Positions 1 to 4,971 of a stretch of DNA of 5,969 nt are shown one piece after another. Origin of the DNA: Flavobacteriaceae bacterium (GTDB taxonomy: Bacteria > Bacteroidota > Bacteroidia > Flavobacteriales > Flavobacteriaceae); assembly GCA_030633225.1 (NCBI GenBank), contig DAOVTF010000139.1:1-5969 (forward strand), written 5' to 3'. The notes below the pieces were generated by a model, which worked only from the letters and a program-made list of their open reading frames with translations, was not told the DNA's origin and searched no databases. Each line of letters opens with the position of its first letter. Position 1 is the stretch's first letter. Both the position numbers and the translations under genes were made by a program.

Positions 1-851
1 CTGATAATCAATTATATGTTTATCTTTTATTTTTTGCTTCACTTCTTTATGTTGTATTATTTGTAATTCAAATTGGTGGATCAGATATGCCCGTGGTTAT
101 TTCATTATTGAATTCATTTACTTGGTTAGCGGCTTCGTTTGGAGGTTTCTTGTACGGAAATATGGTAATGCTTACTGGAGGTATTTTAGTAGGATCTGCC
201 GGTACAATTTTAACACTAGCTATGTGTAAAGCAATGAATAGACCACTATCAAATGTAATATTTGGAGCTTTTGGCGAAGGTAGTTCTGTAGCCGAATCAA
301 CTGGAAGTAAAATAAAAGGTAGTATTAAAGAAACAACTCCTAGTGATGTTGCAATTTTAATGAATTATTCACAAAAAGTAATTATTGTTCCTGGTTATGG
401 TTTGGCTGTTGCTCAGGCGCAACATGTTATTCATGAATTAGAACAATTATTAGACAGTAAAGGAATTGATGTAAAATATGCTATTCATCCTGTTGCCGGT
501 CGTATGCCCGGTCATATGAATGTTCTTCTTGCAGAAACTAATGTTGAATATGACAAATTAGCTGAAATGGAGGATGTGAATCCAGAATTTCAAAGTACTG
601 ATGTTGTATTTGTTGTTGGAGCCAATGATGTTGTTAACCCTGCTGCTCATAATGACCCTAGCAGCCCAATTTATGGTATGCCAATTCTTGATGTTGAAAA
701 TGCAAAACATATTATTATAAATAAACGTAGTATGAAACCTGGTTATGCCGGAATTGAAAATGAATTATTCTATAATCAAAAAACCTCCATGCTTTTTGGT
801 GATGCTAAAGATGCTTTAACTAAACTTTTACAGGAATTAAAAAATATGTAA
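1..851 (+). CDS. pntB: NAD(P) transhydrogenase subunit beta, 5'-truncated by window edge
   Basis: This is the beta subunit of the membrane-bound transhydrogenase, which couples proton flow to hydride transfer from NADH to NADP+ and so supplies NADPH. The open frame runs from base 3 (the first two bases finish an earlier codon) to TAA at 849-851, giving 282 residues. E. coli PntB has about 462, so roughly the first 185 are off the left edge. The ATG at 87 is internal: the frame before it encodes a membrane helix and the family motif GGSDMPVVISLLN. Its Asp and Asn match E. coli beta Asp213 and Asn222 of the proton channel. Further hydrophobic segments follow (about 38-80 of the fragment), then the NADP(H)-binding domain III with GYGLAVAQAQ (131-140), HPVAGRMPGHMNVLLAE, VVGANDVVNPAA and KRSMKPGYAGIEN. 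All key motifs are intact. pntA genes presumably lie upstream, outside the window. Identification is very secure. Confidence 0.97.
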   Translation, partial: DNQLYVYLLFFASLLYVVLFVIQIGGSDMPVVISLLNSFTWLAASFGGFLYGNMVMLTGGILVGSAGTILTLAMCKAMNRPLSNVIFGAFGEGSSVAESTGSKIKGSIKETTPSDVAILMNYSQKVIIVPGYGLAVAQAQHVIHELEQLLDSKGIDVKYAIHPVAGRMPGHMNVLLAETNVEYDKLAEMEDVNPEFQSTDVVFVVGANDVVNPAAHNDPSSPIYGMPILDVENAKHIIINKRSMKPGYAGIENELFYNQKTSMLFGDAKDALTKLLQELKNM

Positions 852-878
852 ATAGGTTAATATAAGGCTAATACAAAT

Positions 879-917
879 AAAAAAGATTATTGATTATTAT
901 ATCAATAATCTTTTTTT
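879..917 (+). terminator. Intrinsic terminator after pntB
   Basis: A perfect 16-bp stem has arms at 879-894 and 901-916 (core GATTATTGAT / ATCAATAATC) and a 6-nt TATTAT loop. It ends in a run of seven T at 911-917. It lies 28 bases after the pntB stop codon and should end the transhydrogenase transcript. The A-run on the left side also lets it work on the opposite strand, but no - strand gene points into it here. Confidence 0.9.
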
Positions 918-975
918 GTTTTATTTAAAAACGCAAAAAATCATATCAATAATATATGAATGTAAAAAAGTTAAG

Positions 976-983
976 TAACTTTG
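976..983 (+). promoter_or_regulatory. Putative -7 promoter element of the 484-aa protein gene
   Basis: TAACTTTG matches the Bacteroidota -7 consensus TAnnTTTG exactly and is followed by CG, as is often seen in flavobacterial promoters. Transcription would start at about 988-991, giving a leader of only about 10 nt before the ATG at 999. No clear -33 TTG lies at the usual distance. The element contains the TTG at 981-983, which argues against that codon being the translation start. Confidence 0.65.
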
Positions 984-998
984 CGAAAAACTAGAAAA

Positions 999-2453
999 AT
1001 GGCTTTATTAAAAGGTGATACTCATTTAGAACACGTTCCTTCGATTAAACAAAAAGCACTTCGCATAAATTTGAATAAACATACCTACGGTACTTTTGCA
1101 GAAATAGGTGCTGGCCAAGAAACGGTTCGTCATTTTTTTAGAGCTGGAGGTGCATCTGGAACCATCGCCAAAGCTATGTCGGCTTACGATAAAGATTTTT
1201 CCGATGCGATATATGGTATTGAAAAGGATAATCGCTACGTAACGGAATCAAGACTAAGAAAAATGTTATCCCATGAGATTGATTTAATGGAAGAAAGATT
1301 AAATCGAGATAAACATCCTGATAAAATATTTTTTGCTTATGCCAACACCGTAACAACTATAGATTTTGCTAAAAAATTTAAAGGTCACGGATGGGTGGGT
1401 ATTAGATTTCAAATGGATCCCTTAGAAGATTATAATGAGATTGTTATACATGTTCGCTTTAAACAAAACGATTCTAAGTTACAACAGGAAACGTTGGGTG
1501 TTTTAGGAGCAAATTTGGTTTATGGAGCATTTTATTTGAATGATAACCCTAAAGATCTACTAAAATCCTTTTATGATAACATCGATCAAGATACTATTGA
1601 AGTTGATATGGTAGACTTTTCTGGTCCTCGCTTTATGTATGTTGATAACAGATTGATGAGTTTGCATTTAGTAAAAAATGGTATGACAGATGCCGTAATG
1701 TTTGGACCGGACGGCAATAATTTATTACCTGCTCAACAATTGTATAAAAAGAACATCTTAGCACTTCGTGGCAGTTATCGTCCGGTAACTAGAGTAAATA
1801 TGGAAATTTACAAAGAATCAAAAAAGATGTTTTTAGCAGAAAAAAAAGTTAAAGAAGAAAATACTTATATCATTTTTGAAATTACACTTGCAAATTTACG
1901 AGCGGAAGGGAAAATAAATGAACGTGATTTTTTAGATCGTGCTGAATTATTATGTTCTCTTGGTCAGACTGTTATGATAACTAATTTTCAAGAATACTAT
2001 AAATTAGTTGATTATTTCGCTGAGTATACCAAAGCTAGAATGGGGCTTGCCATGGGTGTTTATAACTTGATACAGATTTTTGACGAAAAATATTACCGAG
2101 ATATGAGTGGAGGTGTTTTAGAAGCTTTTGGAAAATTGTTTTATAAAGACCTTAAAATTTATCTCTATCCTTTAAAAGATTTACAGACTGGAGAAATTTT
2201 AACAAGTGACAACTTAAAAGTTCATCCAAGAATGAAAGAGTTGTACAAATATTTTAAATTTAATGGTCGAATCAACGACTTGGATGAATTTAACCCTGAA
2301 ATATTAGAAATATTTTCTCGTAAAGTATTTAAAATGATATCTCATGGCGAACAAGGTTGGGAAGAAATGTTACCTGAAGGAGTTTCTCAAATTATAAAAG
2401 ACAAAAAACTTTTCGGTTATTCAAAAAGAAAACATGAAAAGCAAGCAAAATAG
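999..2453 (+). CDS. Conserved soluble protein of unknown function (484 aa)
   Basis: I recognise the sequence as a family widespread in Bacteroidota but know no established function. From memory, database entries for such proteins sometimes read 'TonB-dependent receptor' or 'nicotinate-nucleotide adenylyltransferase'. Neither is supported here: there is no signal peptide, TonB box or beta-barrel pattern, and no nucleotidyltransferase (H/T)xGH or ISSTxxR motif. The protein is hydrophilic, has no membrane helix and is probably cytoplasmic. The most distinctive part is residues 29-72 (TYGTFAEIGAGQETVRHFFR, then AGGASGTIAKAMSAYDKDFS), with a Gly-rich stretch that could bind a phosphate or nucleotide. 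A second Gly-rich stretch is VLGANLVYGAF. The C-terminus is lysine-rich. I chose the ATG at 999 over the TTG at 981, which would add six residues (MRKTRK), because the TTG lies inside the likely promoter. The gene is monocistronic, with a terminator before it and convergent bcp after it. Confidence 0.85.
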   Translation: MALLKGDTHLEHVPSIKQKALRINLNKHTYGTFAEIGAGQETVRHFFRAGGASGTIAKAMSAYDKDFSDAIYGIEKDNRYVTESRLRKMLSHEIDLMEERLNRDKHPDKIFFAYANTVTTIDFAKKFKGHGWVGIRFQMDPLEDYNEIVIHVRFKQNDSKLQQETLGVLGANLVYGAFYLNDNPKDLLKSFYDNIDQDTIEVDMVDFSGPRFMYVDNRLMSLHLVKNGMTDAVMFGPDGNNLLPAQQLYKKNILALRGSYRPVTRVNMEIYKESKKMFLAEKKVKEENTYIIFEITLANLRAEGKINERDFLDRAELLCSLGQTVMITNFQEYYKLVDYFAEYTKARMGLAMGVYNLIQIFDEKYYRDMSGGVLEAFGKLFYKDLKIYLYPLKDLQTGEILTSDNLKVHPRMKELYKYFKFNGRINDLDEFNPEILEIFSRKVFKMISHGEQGWEEMLPEGVSQIIKDKKLFGYSKRKHEKQAK

Positions 2454-2470
2454 GTATTATACAATACCTA
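2451..2470 (+). terminator. Stem-loop at the stop codon of the 484-aa protein gene (weak terminator candidate)
   Basis: TAGGTATT (2451-2458) and AATACCTA (2463-2470) form a perfect 8-bp stem with a 4-nt ATAC loop, overlapping the TAG stop codon. No U-run follows. A second small stem, AAGTGT/ACACTT (2472-2477 and 2491-2496), comes directly after. Together these could slow or end transcription between the convergent genes, but neither is a classical terminator. Confidence 0.35.
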
Positions 2471-2561
2471 AAAGTGTTTTAGTCTCGGCTACACTTATAA
2501 AACTGTTATCGCCAATTTCAAATAAGTGGAATTAGATTAATTATTTAATTTTAATGTTAAA

Positions 2562-3014
2562 TTATTCTAATATCTGTTCCGTATGGGCTTTGGTTTTTAC
2601 TTTTGTAATTATATTCTCAATCATCCCATTTTCATCAATAACAAAAGTGGTTCTGTGGATGCCATCATATTCTCTACCCATAAATTTTTTAGGACCCCAA
2701 ACGCCATAAGAATTAATAACATCTTTTTCTTCATCTGCTAATAAATTATAAGGTAATTCATTTTTGAGACTAAAATTTAACTGTCTCTTTTCTGAATCTG
2801 CACTTACCCCAACAACTTCAAAACCTTTAGTGGTAAGATCTTGATAATTATCTCTTAAATTTTTAGCTTCCATTGTACATCCGGGAGTACTCGCTTTTGG
2901 GTAAAAGAATAGAACTACTTTTTTTCCTCTATAATCTTTTAAACTAATTATTTCACCTTTTTGATTTTTAACTTTAAAGTCTGGTGCTTTATCACCTATT
3001 TTCAATTTGATCAT
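2562..3014 (-). CDS. bcp: Peroxiredoxin of the Bcp/PrxQ family, one-cysteine form
   Basis: This is a thiol peroxidase that reduces H2O2 and organic hydroperoxides in the cytoplasm. Its 150 residues are the usual length for Bcp. It opens with GDKAPDF (7-13) and has the active site P39-x3-T43-x2-C46 in FFYPKASTPGCTMEA, so C46 is the peroxidatic cysteine. R121 in HRTTFVID matches the conserved active-site arginine. The usual Bcp resolving cysteine, five residues after the peroxidatic one (CTxxAC), is a lysine here (K51), and there is no other cysteine in the protein. It must therefore work as a 1-Cys enzyme, re-reduced by an outside thiol. The ATG start places GDKAPDF at the normal distance from the N-terminus. 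It is divergent from nth with 134 bp between them, and convergent with the 484-aa protein gene. I see no exact TAnnTTTG for it; TTTATTTG at 3089-3082 is the nearest match, one base off. Confidence 0.95.
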   Translation of the reverse strand: MIKLKIGDKAPDFKVKNQKGEIISLKDYRGKKVVLFFYPKASTPGCTMEAKNLRDNYQDLTTKGFEVVGVSADSEKRQLNFSLKNELPYNLLADEEKDVINSYGVWGPKKFMGREYDGIHRTTFVIDENGMIENIITKVKTKAHTEQILE

Positions 3015-3104
3015 CCTATCATTATTAAAATTATTTAATGCTGAAAGTTAAAAAGTAAAAATCATATATAAAACAATTTGACAAATAAACTATGGAACAA
3101 ATTT

Positions 3105-3112
3105 TAACTTTG
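3105..3112 (+). promoter_or_regulatory. Putative -7 promoter element of nth
   Basis: TAACTTTG is an exact TAnnTTTG match and the same octamer as at 976-983. A TTTG lies upstream at 3077-3080, 24 bases away, which is slightly long for a -33 box. Transcription would start near 3118, leaving a leader of about 30 nt before the ATG at 3149. No Shine-Dalgarno sequence is visible, which is normal for this phylum. Confidence 0.6.
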
Positions 3113-3148
3113 TACTTTTAGATCTCAAAATTTACTATTAAACATCAT

Positions 3149-3787
3149 ATGAATAAGAAAGAAAAAGTACAATTTGTAATTGACAAACTACATGAATTAT
3201 ACCCCTCTCCTCCTATTCCTCTAAGTCACAAAGACCCATATACTTTATTAATTTCGGTGTTACTTTCTGCTCAAAGTACAGATTCGCGAGTAAATATAAT
3301 AACACCAATTTTATTTAATAAAGCTGATAATCCGTATGATATGGTTAAACTTTCTGTTGAAGAAATAAAAGAGATTATCAAACCGGTAGGTTTATCACCA
3401 ATGAAATCAAAAGGAATTTATGGGTTATCAAAAATATTAATTGATAAACATCAAGGAATGGTACCACAAAACTTTCAAGATCTGGAAGAATTACCTGCTG
3501 TTGGCCACAAAACGGCTTCGGTGGTAATGAGTCAGGCTTTTAATATTCCTGCTTTTCCTGTAGATACCCATATTCATAGATTGATGTACAGGTGGAATTT
3601 AAGTAATGGTAAAAATGTAGTTCAAACAGAAAAAGATGCAAAAAGGCTTTTTCCAAAAGAGTTATGGAATACACTTCATTTACAAATCATCTATTACGGA
3701 AGAGAATATTCGCCAGCAAGAGGATGGGATATTGAAAAAGATATAATTTTTAATCAAATTGGTAGGAAAAATCTGATTAAAAAATAA
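3149..3787 (+). CDS. nth: Endonuclease III-type DNA glycosylase/AP lyase without iron-sulphur cluster
   Basis: This base-excision repair enzyme removes oxidised pyrimidines and cleaves the resulting abasic site. Its 212 residues match the family (211 in E. coli). LLSAQSTD (38-45) is the conserved helix motif. The helix-hairpin-helix is ELPAVGHKTA, with K121 as the catalytic lysine (E. coli K120). FPVDTHIHR holds D139, the catalytic aspartate (E. coli D138). The E. coli C-terminus carries a Cys-x6-Cys-x2-Cys-x5-Cys [4Fe-4S] motif. Here the matching stretch reads YYGREYSPARGWDIEKD, and the protein has no cysteine at all, so it cannot bind that cluster. The catalytic residues are intact, so it is probably an active, cluster-free enzyme, as I recall for flavobacterial relatives. 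It is divergent from bcp and is followed by two hairpins, the second a strong bidirectional terminator. Confidence 0.95.
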   Translation: MNKKEKVQFVIDKLHELYPSPPIPLSHKDPYTLLISVLLSAQSTDSRVNIITPILFNKADNPYDMVKLSVEEIKEIIKPVGLSPMKSKGIYGLSKILIDKHQGMVPQNFQDLEELPAVGHKTASVVMSQAFNIPAFPVDTHIHRLMYRWNLSNGKNVVQTEKDAKRLFPKELWNTLHLQIIYYGREYSPARGWDIEKDIIFNQIGRKNLIKK

Positions 3788-3790
3788 AAA

Positions 3791-3824
3791 AATACTTGCC
3801 ATGATTTAAAACACGACAAGTATT
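3791..3824 (+). repeat. Imperfect inverted repeat after nth
   Basis: AATACTTG (3791-3798) pairs with CAAGTATT (3817-3824) just after the nth stop codon, with an 18-nt loop. A T5 run comes 11 bases later (3836-3840). It may act as a first, weaker stop or 3'-end stabiliser ahead of the strong terminator at 3848-3882. Confidence 0.4.
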
Positions 3825-3847
3825 AAATTCTTAAGTTTTTAAAAAAA

Positions 3848-3882
3848 GAAAAAGCTCTTAAAATATATTTAAGAGCTTTTTC
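3848..3882. terminator. Bidirectional intrinsic terminator between nth and the sigma/small-ORF unit
   Basis: A perfect 15-bp stem has arms at 3848-3862 and 3868-3882 (GAAAAAGCTCTTAAA and its complement) around a 5-nt ATATA loop. On the + strand the right arm carries TTTTT for nth. On the - strand the left side yields TTTTTC followed by seven T, an even better tail, and the hairpin begins only three bases after the stop codon of the 46-aa ORF. It therefore serves both converging units. Confidence 0.88.
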
Positions 3883-3885
3883 CGA

Positions 3886-4026
3886 TTAATTCAAATGAAA
3901 CATTAAGCTTTCTTTTTTAGTCTTAATAGACTTAATCGATTTTGAATAATTCAACAGAAAATTTACAGTTTCTGTTTTTGGATCCAATTTTTCTTTGAAA
4001 AATCTTTCAGTGTAAAGTTTTGCCAT
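3886..4026 (-). CDS. Small basic protein of unknown function (46 aa), downstream of the sigma gene
   Basis: An ATG at 4026-4024 opens a 46-codon frame ending in TAA at 3888-3886. The protein begins MAKLYTERFFKEKLDP and continues with KTETVNFLLNYSKSIKSIKT. It is lysine-rich (9 Lys, 1 Arg against 5 acidic), has no cysteine, signal peptide or membrane helix, and the middle (about 20-35) looks helical. Three things support it as a gene: the stop codon sits three bases before a strong terminator, it is on the same strand as the sigma gene and 86 bp behind it, and a near-consensus promoter lies about 35 bp upstream. The 'PKxETVNFLLNYSKS' core resembles short hypothetical proteins I recall from Bacteroidota, but that is from memory. 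Its function is unknown. Its position suggests, without proving, a link to the sigma factor. Confidence 0.65.
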   Translation of the reverse strand: MAKLYTERFFKEKLDPKTETVNFLLNYSKSIKSIKTKKESLMFHLN

Positions 4027-4062
4027 AAATCTTTTTTTGTTTTAGGGATTAATAAGATAACG

Positions 4063-4070
4063 CAAAATTT
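4063..4070 (-). promoter_or_regulatory. Possible -7 element for the 46-aa ORF
   Basis: On the - strand this reads AAATTTTG followed by CG, seven of eight positions of TAnnTTTG. It is 36 bases before the ATG. No -33 box is visible, so the ORF could instead be read through from the sigma gene. Confidence 0.3.
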
Positions 4071-4104
4071 TAACCTTTATTGTAAAAGATTTAAAAAATA
4101 TTTA

Positions 4105-4130
4105 ATTATCTACTAATTAGTTAAGATAAT
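4105..4130 (-). terminator. Weak hairpin over the sigma-factor stop codon
   Basis: ATTATCT (4105-4111) and AGATAAT (4124-4130) form a 7-bp stem. Its 12-nt loop region holds the palindrome ACTAATTAGT (4112-4121). On the - strand the stem is followed by TAAATATTTTTT. It may be a partial terminator or processing site lowering read-through into the 46-aa ORF. The stem is AT-rich and short, so this is tentative. Confidence 0.35.
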
Positions 4131-4697
4131 ATTATTCTTATCAATCATTTTTCTTAGGTTTATCAATGCATAACGCATTCTTCCTAAGGCTGTATTAATA
4201 CTTACATCTGTTTGATCAGAAATCTCTTTAAAGCTCATTCCTTTAAAAATTCTCATCATTAAAACCTCTCTTTGATCATCTGGTAATTCATCAACCAATT
4301 TTCTTACATCTGAATGAATTTGATTTTTGATCAATTCACTTTCCGCACTTAAAGTTTGATCACTTAATACAGAAAAAATATCAAATTCATCTGTATTTTG
4401 AAAAGTTGGCATTCTATTTCCTTTTCTAAAGAAATCAATTACCAAATTATGAGCAATTCTCATTGTCCATGGTAAAAATTTACCTTCTTCATTATATTTA
4501 CCCAATTTTAAAGTATTAATAACCTTAATAAAAGTATCTTGGAAAATATCATCAGCGACATCTCTATCTTGTACTTTTGAATAAATAAAACTGAAAATTC
4601 TTTGTTTGTGGCGTAGAATTAAGATTTCTAATGATCTCTCGTTGCCTTCAATGTAACTACTAACTAAGACGCTATCGTCTAATTTCTTTGTATGCAT
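4113..4697 (-). CDS. RNA polymerase sigma factor, ECF (sigma-70 family)
   Basis: This alternative sigma factor directs RNA polymerase to a specific promoter set. Its 194 residues carry only the two ECF domains. Region 2 spans about 22-95, with FSFIYSKVQDRDVADDIFQDTFIKV split over 35-59 (core binding, region 2.1-2.2) and FLPWTMRIAHNLVIDFFRK (74-92, -10 recognition). Region 4 spans about 135-185, with ELPDDQREVLMMRI and the helix-turn-helix MSFKEISDQTDVSINTALGR. The segment between them (96-130) is a short acidic linker. The start MHTKKLDDSVL fits the usual N-terminus of this flavobacterial sigma group and is preceded by AGGGGA, an unusual Shine-Dalgarno-like stretch for the phylum. No anti-sigma factor (FecR or zinc-anchored type) is adjacent, and the gene is not beside a TonB receptor, so it is not a typical iron-uptake ECF. 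The long leader with hairpins suggests control after transcription starts. Confidence 0.95.
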   Translation of the reverse strand: MHTKKLDDSVLVSSYIEGNERSLEILILRHKQRIFSFIYSKVQDRDVADDIFQDTFIKVINTLKLGKYNEEGKFLPWTMRIAHNLVIDFFRKGNRMPTFQNTDEFDIFSVLSDQTLSAESELIKNQIHSDVRKLVDELPDDQREVLMMRIFKGMSFKEISDQTDVSINTALGRMRYALINLRKMIDKNNIILTN

Positions 4698-4830
4698 AAT
4701 TCCCCTTTTTTATTGAAACCATTTACTAATAGGTTTCGATTATTATTGTTATGAAAAGTAGAACTATACTATAAGCGAAATTTTATGTTAATATTAATTT
4801 AGGGGAGACTAGTTTCTTTTTCAAAGTCTC
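4698..4830 (-). promoter_or_regulatory. Structured 5' leader of the sigma-factor mRNA
   Basis: If transcription starts from the promoter at 4835-4867, the leader is about 130 nt. It holds two stem-loops. The first, GAGACT...AGTCTC (4830-4825 and 4810-4805 read on the - strand), lies at the very 5' end. The second has arms at 4739-4732 and 4720-4713 (TCGAAACC / GGTTTCAA, one G-T pair) and an 11-nt loop, and ends 16 bases before the ATG. AGGGGA (4706-4701), just before the start codon, is exactly complementary to TCCCCT (4806-4801), which overlaps the first hairpin. These are the only runs of four G or C in the whole intergenic stretch. This would allow alternative pairings that hide or expose the start region. 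The sequences are directly visible; the regulation is inferred. Confidence 0.45.
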
Positions 4831-4834
4831 GGGA

Positions 4835-4867
4835 CAAATATAAATACATTTATTCCATATAAACAAA
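4835..4867 (-). promoter_or_regulatory. Promoter of the ECF sigma-factor gene
   Basis: Read on the - strand, TTTG (4867-4864) is followed after 21 bases by TATATTTG (4842-4835). Both match the Bacteroidota -33 and -7 boxes, with normal spacing. This is the only promoter in the window with both boxes good. The start site would be near 4830-4827. Confidence 0.7.
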
Positions 4868-4930
4868 TTTTTTTACAATTTATTTTGTTTTTTTTAACAT
4901 TTATACCATTTTTATTAACAAAATTAACTT

Positions 4931-4961
4931 AGTATATTTGTCAACCGTAAACCAATATACT
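4931..4961. repeat. Inverted repeat over the uvrA promoter, operator candidate
   Basis: AGTATATT (4931-4938) and AATATACT (4954-4961) are perfect inverted arms. They extend to ten bases with one mismatch (AGTATATTTG / CCAATATACT) around an 11-nt centre. The two half-sites are centred about two helical turns apart, fitting a dimeric repressor. The left arm contains the TATATTTG promoter box. As RNA it would be mostly upstream of or at the transcription start, so a DNA-binding role is more likely than an RNA hairpin. Confidence 0.45.
4933..4940 (+). promoter_or_regulatory. Putative -7 promoter element of uvrA
   Basis: TATATTTG matches TAnnTTTG exactly, 31 bases before the TTG start codon, giving a leader of about 25 nt. 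No -33 TTG is at the expected distance; the region upstream is T-rich (4868-4920). It lies inside the inverted repeat at 4931-4961. Confidence 0.6.
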
Positions 4962-4971
4962 CTGTTAAACC

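Noticed and set aside
87..851. ATG at 87 as the start of a separate 254-aa gene
   Set aside because: The frame is open back to the window edge and encodes a membrane helix and the conserved pntB motif GGSD directly before this Met, so it is internal.
1174..1356. 60-codon frame on the - strand
   Set aside because: It lies wholly inside the 484-aa protein gene, has no recognisable family features, and has no promoter or terminator of its own.
999..2453. TonB-dependent receptor or nicotinate-nucleotide adenylyltransferase as the function of the 484-aa protein
   Set aside because: There is no signal peptide, plug or barrel pattern, and no HxGH or ISSTxxR nucleotidyltransferase motif.
2531..2570. 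AT-only hairpin at the bcp 3' end (AATTATTTAA / TTAAATTATT) as terminator
   Set aside because: It has no G-C pairs in the stem and no U-run on the - strand, so I could not support it beyond background AT-richness.
2481..4832. AGTCTCGG found at both 2481-2488 and 4825-4832
   Set aside because: The flanks differ, there is no third copy and the contexts are unrelated; two copies of an 8-mer are most likely chance.
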